Both the position numbers and the translations under genes were made by a program. The notes below the pieces were generated by a model that saw only the letters and a program-made list of their open reading frames with translations, was not told the origin of the DNA and did no database searches. Below are positions 48,501 through 64,000 of a stretch of 64,000 bases of DNA, in pieces. Numbering within the stretch: position 1 is the first letter of the stretch; every line of letters begins with the position of its first letter. Origin of the DNA: Eleginops maclovinus (taxonomy: Eukaryota; Chordata; Actinopteri; Perciformes; Eleginopidae); the NCBI RefSeq assembly GCF_036324505.1, contig NC_086357.1:18788793-18852792 (forward strand), given 5' to 3'.

Positions 48501-51500
48501 TTATGTTTTTAAATAAAACTTGCATTACGGTTATTTACACTTTTGTGATTTGAGAAAGATATGAGGTCTTGACTTGCAGCTTATGAATTTTTTTTCTCTA
48601 TATTCAGACGATAAATACTTGTAAATACGTGTGTAAAGTTTGTGAAGGCAGGAGGAAAACTTCCGCCATCACCTAGCAATAATGTAACATAATACATTAT
48701 TTGATATATATTATATATGTATATTTATATTGTCTTAAAGTTAAAACCGGCCCTTTGAGTGCAACCATAATGCTAATGTGGCCGGCGATGAAATAAGAGT
48801 TTGACATCCCTGTACTAGAGCATCCTGTCGACAAAATCTACTGTCAAACATCAGTTTAAAAGATACTCACCTGACGGTACCTCATTTCATTATTTCAAAT
48901 CATTCCATGAATGGCCTCGGTGGCCTTTAATGAAATTTCTAAGTTGTTTAAGAACTAATACCGTCATTACATCTTGAGTTTAACAAGAAGCATGGACACT
49001 ATCATTATTCATGTTATTGCTGGGACAAAGATGGCGCCGTTGTGTGTGGCTGGCCGTCTACCTCTGCTGCCTTTTATGTGTATTGTCCTGTTTTTATCGC
49101 TTTTATCCCACAAAGTGTCATCGCTACTGGTGTATGATCGCCTGAGTCTCCTAAAAATCCACGATTCTGTGGATAGACCACCGATCCAGGATTTTAACGA
49201 CCAGACAAAGCCACTGCCACCTGTCCTGGCGTCTTTACCCTCTTACCTATGGCGTCTACCTGTGCGGTTACCACGCAACAGCCGTCGCAGAAGACGGGGA
49301 AAGAGAGGTGGAGTAATACGCCGGCTGAAAGCTCACCTGGCCTTGTCCTCCACGTACAGTGCTCGCCATCCGCTGTTTGGTCCCTCTAAGGACGGCGCCG
49401 GCTATGGCATCCGAGGCTCCGTGGATTACTCCTACCGATGGCTGCTGCCAGCCGTACCGGAGGCCGGGCACCCACTTCCCTGCCGCCGACACGTGAGAAT
49501 CCGCAGACGGGGCTGCGCGCTGGAGAATCTCCGTCTTGTCAACCGGGCCTCCCAACAGACGGATCGGCGTTTGGTCCGCATGGCTCTCATCAACACCAGA
49601 TCGGTCGTGAACAAGACTTTTATCTTAAATGACTTTTTTACTTCGCATTCCTTGGATTTCCTCCTGTTGACGGAAACCTGGCTGAAACCAGGTGAAAACA
49701 GCGCATTTTCTGAGCTCCTCCCACCCAGCTGTTCTTTCTTCAGCTCCCCGCGAGTGTCGGGGCGAGGGGGGGGGCTTGCTGCTGTGTTCAATGACAGTTT
49801 TAAATGGGGGTTTTCCCCCCGGTCCATACCCCTGGGGTTTAAAATGAAAATTGTTTTTGTGGATTTGCAAGCCTTTTTGGGTGATTGGTCAAAGTCGACC
49901 TGAAAAAAATGGGTTTTAACAAAGTTCTCGGATTCGGCTATACCCCCCAAAAAAGACAAGCTCCTGACTGGGGGGTTTTTAATTTTCCGTTGTTGCCCAT
50001 CAAAAAATTTTTCCCACTTTTTTTAAAACCCAAGGCACTTTTTAATTTTAAATTTTCCAATGGGGATAAAAAAAGCCCACCCTTGGGCAAAAGGGGATCT
50101 TTTTTAATTTCATTTGGCTCTCATTTTCCCTCAAAGAAAATTTAGACTGAAATTCCGAAAAACCCCCCTTGTTTTTTTAAAAAAATGAGGCCCCCCAACC
50201 CGCCCCAAAAACCCTTTCTTGATCCACCCGTCAGGGCGGATCACACCCCCTCCCGGCCCGATAAATTTTTTCTGCTGTTTTCCGGACTTCGTTCTTTGCC
50301 ATGAACAAAAGGCTTCCCCTCCTGTCCTGCCCTTTTTCTCCCCCTTTAAACCCCCGGGCGGGGTTTTGGACAAATCCCCCTTTTGGGGGGCGAAAACTTC
50401 TAAACCGGGGGTTTTTAAAGGGTTTTTGCCCCGGGACCCCCTTTTGGGGACGAAAACAACCCGGGGCCCCTGTTGTCCTCGCGTGGCGTGAAAAATTTGG
50501 TTTTTACAGGGATAGCTCAATGCATAAACAGGGAAAGAGGGGCCCACGCAGATTTTTTAATAAAAAATTTTAAAAATTTAAATTTAAAAAAAATTAAAAA
50601 AAAAAGATTTTTTAAAAAAAATAAAGAATAATAAAGGGGTTGTCCCAATCAGTTTGGGGAAAAAGTAACAAAAAAATGTCATGAAAAGTCGTTGGGGGTT
50701 GTACCAAAACAACACCAAGGAACCAAACCCAACAACCCCGGAAAAACCCCAAAAACCAACAAAGGGAAGACCAAGGCAGCCAAAAATGCGGGGGGGGGCA
50801 GGGTTTTTAAAACCCCCACCGGGGCAAACCTGCCCCAAATTCCCCGCTGTAAGACAGAGAGTTTGGGGAAAAAGCGGGGAGAGGAAAAAAAGCAGGGAGA
50901 AAACCCAGGTTTCCCCTTAAACAGGGGGGGCCTCCCCCGCCGGGGTTTAAACCATTTGAAAAAAAGGGAGAATTGGGCCTACCGGGTCAGTGTGATTTCG
51001 GGGCGTGGGGAAGCCCCAACAGCCTGTCTTTTGTGGCAAATGGTAGACAGAGACACCCTCATGCCCATTCCTGGTTTCAAGCCTGCCCTGTCTTATTCTT
51101 TGTACGCCAGGGGTAGAAAAACCCCCTTCCCCACACGGGTTGGGGTTTTGGAAAGGGCAAAAGAAAACCTCATTGCGGGGGGGGGGCAAGCTGGGGAAAA
51201 CTGTCGGGCAACTTATCCAAAATTTAAAAAGGGGCTGTGTGTCGTAAATATGCTCCCTGCCCAAAATTGTGGAATCTCAACGAAATCCTTTTCCCACACC
51301 GTCAGATTGGGACCCACTGATGAATCGCCCTTTGAATGGGGCAGGACCCATTTTGGGGCACACGCCATTTCTTCCGAACGGTGAAACTTTGCGAATTGAC
51401 GCCCCAAAGTTCCCTAAAATCCCAAATTTAAAAGTTTTTGGAGGGCAGGCGTCAGGGTTTTTAAAAATAAAGGGAAACATCCCCCAATTATTGCTCTCCC

Positions 51501-54500
51501 CCACTGGGCATCCCTTTAAATTTTTTTTTCCAAAAATGGTCGAGCCCGTAGACTCCCTTGTTTGCACCCCCCTTTGGCCTTCTTTTCAAACCTTGTTCAG
51601 CTCTCCCCAAAACCCCTCTGTGAGGACGCCAGCGTTAACCAAAACTATTTTAAAAAATTGGGGAAAGGGCCAGATCAAATGCTTTCGCACAAAAACCGTG
51701 ATGCTCCGGGATTTCAAACACAGGCAGCCCAGCGCCGCGAGCCCGGGCCAACGCCCCTCTGGAAAAAAGGCTGGGTTTCCCACCCCCTTCATGGCATGGG
51801 GTTAAAAAACCCGGCCCGTGAATCCAATGCGTTTCTTTTTATGAAGTTGCCCGGTTTTGACAACGACATCAAACACCCCCCACGGGAGCTCCACTGAGTT
51901 TTTTTGGAGGCGGAGCCCCCTCTTGAATCGGGCAGTGGGTCAAATTCCCCCCCCGGACCCCCTCCTTACATGCGCAAACAGCCATTTTGCTCCCACTCAT
52001 GGCTCGGGCCCCCACGCTGCAAAATTGCAACCACCCCCTTCCCCAAAGGGAATAGGGGCCCGTAAAAAAAATGTCCAGGGTTTTAAAAATTATTTCTACC
52101 CGGTTTTAAGTTCCCGGGGGCAGTTTTTTGCAAAAAAAAAAATTCCTCCCCAATAGTCCCAAACTGTCCTCTTTTATCGCAAAAAGTTAACAGGGGCGAA
52201 TTTTTAAAACCATCTGTCCCCTCTCGATTAAAAAGGGAAAAACAGAACGGCTGAATTTTTTCCCATCAGGGGTTTTGGGGACATCATTTGCCACCCCCAA
52301 TTCGTTTTCCCGATTGTGTTTTGACAAGGGAATATTTTTTAAATTTGGGGGCAACCCGGCAACAAAAGCTCTGAAAACATTTCTTGGCGCGGGCAAAAAG
52401 CGCTCGCAATGGTAGGGGCTTCTTTTTTTTTGCAACCCTGAAGCACCAGAACGTTGTTTTCAGTGCGTTTTCTTTTATTTTTTGCCTCTTTTTGGGTAGC
52501 CTCCCGGTCCTTTAAAAAATCACGCACATTTTTTGGCTTTGAAAAAGGGGGGGCCCCCAAGTGGACTTTATGCGCCCCAACCCCGGTAATTTTCCGAGGG
52601 CCCTTCAAGCTTAAATTACGAGATTTTTTGCCCATACGAAACCCAGGGACCCCTCCCCTCCCTTCGGTGGGGCATGGAACCAATTTAAACCCCTTACCCT
52701 CTTTGTATTTTCTTTTTGGGCTTTTTTGGGGAAGTTGACCCGGGAAAACCCTGTCCTTGCCCCTCGTGGGGGGCCTTCCCCTGTCGGGGCACCCTGCCCC
52801 CTTTGGCATGGCACCCGGCCCCTCGGGGCCTTTTCCCCATACAAAAGTCCATTGGTGCTAAAATTTTTTAATTTTCTAACTAGAAAACCAAGGGCCCCCA
52901 AAATTTTTGGCGGACTAACAACCTACCTTAAAAATACTCTGCGGCAGGGTAAAAAAAGGGGTGGCAACTTTTGCCCCCAAAATTTGTAGGGAAGGAAAAA
53001 TTTTAAAGGTTAGCGACGCAACTCTTTCCCTTTAGCAAATTTCACAGGCACCATAGACGGGGATAGGCGCAAGGCTCCCTTCTGTCAGCTAAAATTTTAT
53101 TTTATTTAAAAAAATATTTTTCACGTATGTAAGGGTTATTCGGGAAAGGGTTTAAAAATTTTAAAGCAAATTTAAATTTTAAAAAAAACAATGGGAACTG
53201 ATAAACATGGGCTCTTGCAGGGCCCCAATGCAATGCCGCCGCCCCCCAAAGGGGGCCCGGGAAAACCGGGTTTAAAAACCCCTTTTTAAAACCAAAGGGA
53301 AACCGGGGGTTGAACGACACCCCCCGGGGCCACTAGGAAACTTTTGGGGGCAGGCGGAACGCAGAGGGAAGGGGGAAAAAATGATGTGTCTCGGCAAATT
53401 TTAAAGGGGACGGGCCCCTCCTAAATTATAAGATTTGGTGGGTGAAGAAAAAATCCGGGCCCTTTTAATATTTTTTCCCTTCCAGCAGTCACAGCCCCAA
53501 AGGTGTTATTTGATAAATTTAAATGCTTTTGGGGAAACCCATGCACTTCTAAGGGACTGTGTTCCCCATGGCCACTTTGAGTTTTTCCCTTCACATTTGG
53601 GGAAAATGTGGATTCTGTCCAGAAAATATATCAGTAAGAGTGTCACCATGAATACTAACAATGATCTGCTCGTTGCCCCAGCTCATTCTGCTGTGTTGAA
53701 CAGTTTGAGTTGGTTTCCCTTTTTTCTCTTGGTGACATAATGAAATCCATGAAATCTACAAATTGCCCATTGGATACTGTCCCTGCCAAAGTGCTGAAAA
53801 TGGGTTTTTAATACTGTGGGGCCTAGTCTCCTGGTTTTTATCAACTCCTGCCTTAGATTAGGAACTGTTCCAGATGCTTTTAAACATGCTGTGGTCAGGC
53901 CCCTTCTTAAAAAGCCTAATCTTGACCCCTCTGTGTTATCAAATTTTAGACCTGTCTCCAATCTGCCCTTTCTTTCTAAGGTTTTAGAAAAAACTGTTTT
54001 TATACAATTACAGTCCTTTTTGGATGACAACTCCGTACTCGAGAAGTTCCAATCTGGGTTTAGGTCTCGCCACAGTACTGAGTCTGCACTGTTAAAGGTG
54101 CACAACGATATTGCTCTGTCTGTGGATACCAAGTGCCCCGTTATCTTAGTGCTGCTTGATCTGACAGCAGCCTTCGACACGGTGGACCATGCAGTCCTCC
54201 TGTCACGTCTAAAAAATTATGTTGGCATCCACGGCACCGGGTTGAAGTGGTTTACATCTTATTTGTCCAGTAGGACTTTCTCTGTTATGGTTGGTGACCT
54301 GTCCTCTTCCAGTGCTCCTCTCTCTTGTGGAGTCCCACAAGGATCTATTCTTGGCCCTATCCTTTTTTCTTTGTACATGTTACCACTGGGGTCAATTATA
54401 GCCAGGCACAACCTTTCCTTTCACTGTTATGCAGACGACCTGCAAATCTATCTGCCAGTGAAGCCAAACAGTAACAGTGCACATTGTTCTTTATTTGACT

Positions 54501-57140
54501 GTATTGCTGATATTAAGCAGTGGTTGGCTCAAAATTTTCTTAACTTAAATGATGAAAAAACTGAATGTATTGTGTTTGGAGATACTGCGTCAGCCGACTT
54601 TGGCACCCTGTCTCCAAAGCTCAGTTCAACTGTCAGAAATCTTGGTGTAACTTTTGACAGTCATCTCAAGTTCGACAAACAAATCAGTAATGTTGTCAGG
54701 ACCAGTTTTTTCCAGCTGCGTCTTTTAGCTAAAGTTAAAATGTTTTTAAGCCGCCACGACCTCGAGAAAGCCATTCATGCTTTAATTAGTTCACGGCTAG
54801 ATTATTGTAACGCACTTTATGTTGGCCTCTCTCAGTCCTCCCTCAGTCGCCTCCAACTCGTGCAAAATGCCGCGGCACGTCTTTTAACCAACACTCACAG
54901 ACGTGTGCACATTACCCCTGTTCTTAACTCCCTTCATTGGCTTCCTGTCCTTTCTAGAATTGATAAGAACTTATAATGTTTGTTTTTAAAGCTCTTCATG
55001 GCCTTGCCCCATTATATTTATCCGAACTTTTAACCATCCGAGATCCAGGTAGAGCGTTGAGGTCGACAAATCAACTTGTACTGGAAGCGCCCAGATCAAA
55101 ATATAAACACTGGGGTGACCGAGCCTTTTCCGTCGCTGCTCCCAGGCTCTGGAACAAGCTCCCCACCGAGATGCGTCTCATCTCGGACCCGGGCCTTTTT
55201 AAATCCAGGCTAAAAACCTACTTATTTAGGATGGCTTTTAATACCCAGTAGAACGATGGCGCTTTTATCTTATTTTATTTTATTTGACTTTGCTGTATTT
55301 TATTGCTCTCACTGTTTTTATTGTTTTTAAATTGTTTTTATTTCTGTCTTTTTATTGTTACACTATGTAAAGCACTTTGGTACTCCGAAAGGATTGTTGT
55401 AAAGGGCTGTATAAATAAAGTACATTTACATTTACATTTATGAAAGCAATACATTTTCAAATGTGTTAAATAAGATGCACAAGATTGATCACCTTTCAAG
55501 CTGTCACTCCAGTCAAACTTCTTCAATCCAGTGCACTTCTCATAGTTCTCCATCTTCACTTGGTTTCTTTGGTGGTCAGCAAAGGCAATCTGTAAGAAAA
55601 AAACCCCTGCAGAATTACAAACCTGCCGGGAAAAAAAAGGCACAGAATGGCAGCTTAACAGGGGCAACGAAACTTCACCTTGTACAGATAGAGCCAGTTC
55701 CAGACAATACTGACGAGGAAGCAGACAGCGAACAGTCGTTTGAACTGCATGAACCAGGACACCGTGGACCACAGCTGAGTGCATATAATGGCCACAATCA
55801 CCAGTACAAAGAGGCCCATCTGGAATAAACAGAGTACAGCACGACTAGTTACAAACAATGGGGAAAATAATCAAAAAATATGTAACTAAAGCATTTTAGA
55901 AACATTTACATAAGTGGGACACCTTAGCCTGTTGGATATAGACTGTTTGCATTGTTTGAAAGCTACATTTTACATTGTCAAGTAGAATAAAAAACAAACG
56001 GGTACATAGAAATTTCTTATTGCATTGTCATTCAACATGTTCTATTAGAGGAAAGGTTTTTGGGATTTTAAAAGTACTCGGATACCAGACAGAATTAATT
56101 CTATTGCGACATCAGCCAGTAACTCAAGTTTGGAACACATGCTCAAATATCTCTTAATACACATGCAAAAAAACAAGTGACTATTTTTTAGGTAGCACAT
56201 GACTAAAGGATTTTTAACTCTAAACAAAGATTTCAGCTTAATGAATGAGTTTACCTTTAATACTGTGTCAAGCTCCACACCAAAGCTATCTTCAAAACGC
56301 CACTTCCATGCCTCGTAGTCATGTGGTCTGAGATCCACCAGTATCTGACTGATGGCGTTGTCCAGAGCTCCCGTTCTCCAGCTGTCTTCCCCCTCCAGGA
56401 GAGCCTCAATCTCTGTCATGGCTTGGGTGGAGAGTCTGATGTTGGCATCATAAAAGACTTCTGTTGAGTCACTTGGCTGGGGAGAAACAGGGACAAGTAG
56501 CTTTTTCAAATGGGCCACATGATGATTGCAAAAAAAAAGTATGGTTCAATTTAACATTGGCAAAAGCATTTTTAAAGCCACATGACACAGCTTTAACATT
56601 TGAAATGACCACCTACCACACCAACTCGTCGTATTTCCTTCCGGAGTCTGGTGAGGAATCGTTTGAAAACTGGATTGCATGTAGGCTGCTGTGATATGAC
56701 CGATATTTTCTTCTTCAGTTCTTCAATCTGAATGAAAGGATGTTTTTTTTCTGTTACACTTAGCACAGTGACTGATTTATAATTGCTTAACACATGCTAA
56801 CACTCTGACCACCAACCTGTTTCTTCAGATCCACCACTTGTGAGTTGCACGACGTCAGCTCCTCCTGATTGGAGTCCCGAGTAAACTCTCTCCTCTTGGT
56901 TGGCACATTGTCATAGTTTGCAGACTATACAAACACACTCAAATATTAACGGTCACAATATAAAAAGAGCTAAAGGGCATTCAAGCCAGTGTTTAACAAT
57001 AAGCATCAACCAACCTCTGCAGGCTCCCTCATCGTTTTGGTGCTTGCATCGTAGTTGAGCATATCATAAGGGTCTAGCCAATCAGCATCCTGTGCAGAGC
57101 CAGACAGAAACAGGCTGACAACCAGTACCACGAGGAGCAT
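45589..57140 (-). CDS. clcc1: Chloride channel CLIC-like protein 1 (571 aa, 10 exons, complete)
   Basis: An endoplasmic-reticulum anion-channel protein linked to ER ion balance and retinal disease in mammals. Exons: 57015-57140, 56817-56924, 56617-56727, 56255-56476, 55679-55819, 55493-55589, 47921-48018, 47480-47626, 46832-47392, 45589-45693; total 1716 nt, all in phase. Layout: signal peptide [17 protein letters not shown]; luminal region ~18-188 ending in the well-conserved block [20 protein letters not shown]; hydrophobic segments ~190-210 and ~215-235; loop with [15 protein letters not shown] (~280-300); a third hydrophobic segment ~335-352 ([12 protein letters not shown]); and a long Pro/Glu-rich cytosolic tail from one large exon. 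Slightly longer than the human protein. Intron 6 (48019-55492) is swollen to 7.5 kb by a nested LINE and hAT. The start Met is immediately followed by the signal peptide, and no upstream in-frame Met gives a better one. Confidence 0.93.
46011..46079 (-). mobile_element. LINE-tail fragment in clcc1 intron 9
   Basis: CAATCAATCAAAGTTTATTT and the following TATATAG...GGCTTTACAG are the reverse complement of a ubiquitous teleost L2-like 3' tail. It is a short fragment only. Confidence 0.55.
48112..48812. mobile_element. Non-autonomous hAT-like element with GTGTCAAACTC ends
   Basis: Left end AGGTGTCAAACTC and right end GAGTTTGACATCCCTG are imperfect inverted repeats. GGGCCAAATCCGGCCC just inside the left end and a related GGCCGGC near the right end are typical of this widespread vertebrate hAT group. 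I could not match a target duplication. The 116-codon open frame inside (48166-48516) does not resemble a transposase core. Confidence 0.65.
49795..53640. other. Sequence of doubtful quality: pervasive homopolymer smearing
   Basis: From about 49795 to about 53640 almost every motif is distorted by runs of four or more identical bases, with single bases replaced by their neighbour. The distortion runs continuously through LINE sequence, the whole hAT copy and LINE sequence again, so it does not follow element boundaries. The hAT copy keeps nearly the same length (about 2,880 versus 2,884 bp) as the clean copy at 27194-30077. This pattern suggests unpolished base calls rather than decay. Open frames in this stretch should not be read as genes. 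Confidence 0.7.
50405..53284 (-). mobile_element. Second copy of the Buster-type hAT, garbled sequence
   Basis: It can be followed end to end against the intact copy at 27194-30077. Shared landmarks include the tract around CAATGCATAAACAGGGAAAG, the AAATAAAGAATAATAAAG tract, GGCAAATGGTAGACAGAG and TACATGCGCAAACAG. Both ends are blurred (left about 50405, right about 53284). The transposase frame is broken many times as the sequence stands; because of the doubtful base quality this cannot be taken as true inactivation. Confidence 0.85.
53816..55251 (+). pseudogene. LINE reverse transcriptase domain with one frameshift
   Basis: The frame 53816-54976 carries the reverse transcriptase palm of an L2-type [17 protein letters not shown] (first catalytic Asp), [11 protein letters not shown] and the catalytic [10 protein letters not shown]. 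The conserved C-terminal part ([12 protein letters not shown] ... [13 protein letters not shown]) continues in another frame from 54976 to 55251, so the protein is broken at about 54970, just before FVFKALHG. The N-terminal link to the endonuclease is lost in the hAT insertion and the poor sequence. Confidence 0.85.
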
Positions 57141-58396
57141 CCTGGCACAGAGGAGGGTATCTGTTAACTATTTATCTGATAGAATATCCAGCAAGACTTC
57201 CTGGAAAGTGAAAACAAACGCAAGTGGCTAACTTTACCATCTGTGCTCAAGCTAAAGTGAATAAATACTATACTTAACAAGCGAATGGTAAACAAAACGG
57301 CTTTGAACATTCAGACCCAGCGACTCAAACTGAGCTAAGAAACAACTTCAATACCCGAAAGCTATAAAAAGATGAATATTTAATCCTCTCTACTCTAACA
57401 ACACCATAACAGCTAGGCTACAGCTACAAGCTGCCATACTACAGAGCCGCTTTACGCGGTAGGACCATCTGACGGATCCTACGTTCGTTGCAAAGGATCA
57501 TGGGAAATGTAGTGCTTGAGAAAAGAGGGCGAACGACAATGTGATACTCAAGAAAGATCCTGCATTAAAATAATACTAAAGTAAAAGTGCACAGGTATAA
57601 CAAACAAAATGAAGGCCTACTTAAATATATAAGAGTCGAGTTTAAGGTGTGAATAAAGGAGTAAGGAATAATTCAAAGTGTGTTTTATTACATTATTTTC
57701 ATTTTCAAATAGCACAACATGCGCAAATAGTTAAACTATTTTAATTGTGTCTATTCTTAGTCAAATAAAGCTGTACTAAATTAAGTAAAGGAATTAAATT
57801 GATTTCAAATTTAAAATCTGTCACTGAATGGCTTCATACCTACACTGTAAATGCAGGTCACACCAAAACGTGATCACACGAGGCCCTTGCTGGTGCATTT
57901 GTATGCTCTTTTACAGTTTGAAAGTGATAAAACCGCTTTAGTTTATAACTGATGTCATTTGACTCACACCAATTTACAAAAACCAGCACAATGATGACAA
58001 CCTCGGAATTAAAGATTCAACAAAACCTTTATTGCAAAAATGTGTTTATTATATTTACATTAATAGCAACATTTATTGAGAATGATTATATTTTACTTGA
58101 TTTCCAACCATTTACAGTTTAGCTATTCCATGATACCACTCTGTTCATGTCGTTTGAAAGTCTACATCTTAGAAAAGACGTACACAGAAAACCAGTACTT
58201 ATGAACCCACAGAACATAACGAGGGATTTCAGGAAACTCAGTAAACGATGCTAAACGCACGCATGGAATGACCAAAACTCATTTTGGTCTCTGCACATGA
58301 TACTGGAGCCCAAACTGTGGCAGCAACTTTGCCTTAAATGTTCACCTGCAACATGAGACGCAGGCAATGTTTAATCAGAGCGCTACAGGTTCAGAT
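57141..58396. other. clcc1 5' flank and ftsj3 3' UTR
   Basis: No coding exon. A plus-strand tttatt at about 58026 is a possible minus-strand AATAAA polyadenylation signal for ftsj3. The clcc1 promoter motif is listed separately. Confidence 0.5.
57495..57513 (-). promoter_or_regulatory. clcc1: ZNF143 (SBS)-type promoter motif upstream of clcc1
   Basis: On the minus strand, the direction of clcc1, the sequence reads ACTACATTTCCCATGATCC. This closely fits the ZNF143/THAP11 motif (ACTACAnnTCCCA). It lies about 355 bp upstream of the ATG, beside a CpG-bearing tract (57440-57490), so it is likely to be near the transcription start of this housekeeping gene. Confidence 0.55.
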
Positions 58397-63976
<5,580 letters not shown>

Positions 63977-64000
63977 CTGATGAAGCAGGACAGTAAGAAA
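63977..64000 (-). other. ftsj3: ftsj3 intron running out of the window
   Basis: The acceptor (CATCAG) of the first ftsj3 exon in the window sits here. The rest of the gene, including the methyltransferase domain, is to the right. Confidence 0.8.

Larger units (their letters stand above)
49020..55440 (+). mobile_element. L2-clade LINE retrotransposon, interrupted by a hAT insertion
   Basis: It begins near AAGATGGCGCC (49028) and ends in AAATAAAGTACATTT followed by further (ACATTT) units at about 55440. The first part encodes a basic N-terminal region and the start of an endonuclease domain ([19 protein letters not shown]) up to about 49795. The reverse transcriptase part resumes at about 53816. 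A hAT copy (about 50405-53284) is inserted between them. The element is antisense to clcc1 and lies in its intron 6. No target duplication was seen, as is common for this clade. Confidence 0.85.

Noticed and set aside
48166..48516. 116-codon open frame in the 48.1-48.8 kb element
   Set aside because: It sits entirely within a non-autonomous hAT-like element and has no transposase core.
49885..52989. About twenty overlapping open frames on both strands
   Set aside because: They come from the homopolymer-smeared block, where stop codons are scarce because of long G, C and A runs.

Overview
This is vertebrate nuclear DNA, almost certainly from a ray-finned (teleost) fish. Genes are split by many short GT-AG introns, long (CA/TG)n microsatellites are abundant, and several repeats are typical of teleosts: L2-type LINE tails, hAT elements and a (GTTC)25 block. 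Operons, ribosome binding sites and CRISPR arrays do not apply. I rebuilt five protein-coding genes by hand, following reading phase across every splice site. All five lie on the minus strand.

Layout, left to right. 540-740: a small promoter-like block with two inverted CCAAT boxes around an RFX X-box, and a splice donor facing left; probably the first exon of a gene outside the window. 2025-13451: a complete 23-exon, 838-residue receptor guanylate cyclase with an unusually small cysteine-rich ectodomain. 15870-17606: a composite hAT-like insertion. 20047-25560: lpar3, a lysophosphatidic acid receptor (GPCR). 27194-30077: a hAT (Buster-type) transposon with perfect target duplication, matching terminal repeats and an intact 630-residue transposase. 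34001-43425: mcoln2 (TRPML2 cation channel), lacking only a confidently placed last coding exon. 45589-57140: clcc1, a 10-exon ER chloride-channel-like protein; its intron 6 holds an L2 LINE into which a second copy of the same hAT is inserted. 58397 to the right edge: the 3' ten exons of ftsj3, an rRNA methyltransferase and ribosome-biogenesis factor. Its introns hold an Ac-type hAT with an exact target duplication and a 225-bp (CA)n that starts exactly at a splice donor.

The genes do not form one pathway. The order lpar3-mcoln2, both on the same strand, matches human 1p22 (SSX2IP-LPAR3-MCOLN2-MCOLN3), so the left-edge promoter could belong to ssx2ip. The receptor guanylate cyclase sits between that promoter and lpar3, where I know of no mammalian counterpart. 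It is the most interesting gene here. Two other points stand out. One is a stretch at about 49.8-53.6 kb whose sequence looks 'smeared' into homopolymers, probably a base-calling or assembly artefact. The other is a set of small local duplications around guanylate cyclase exons.
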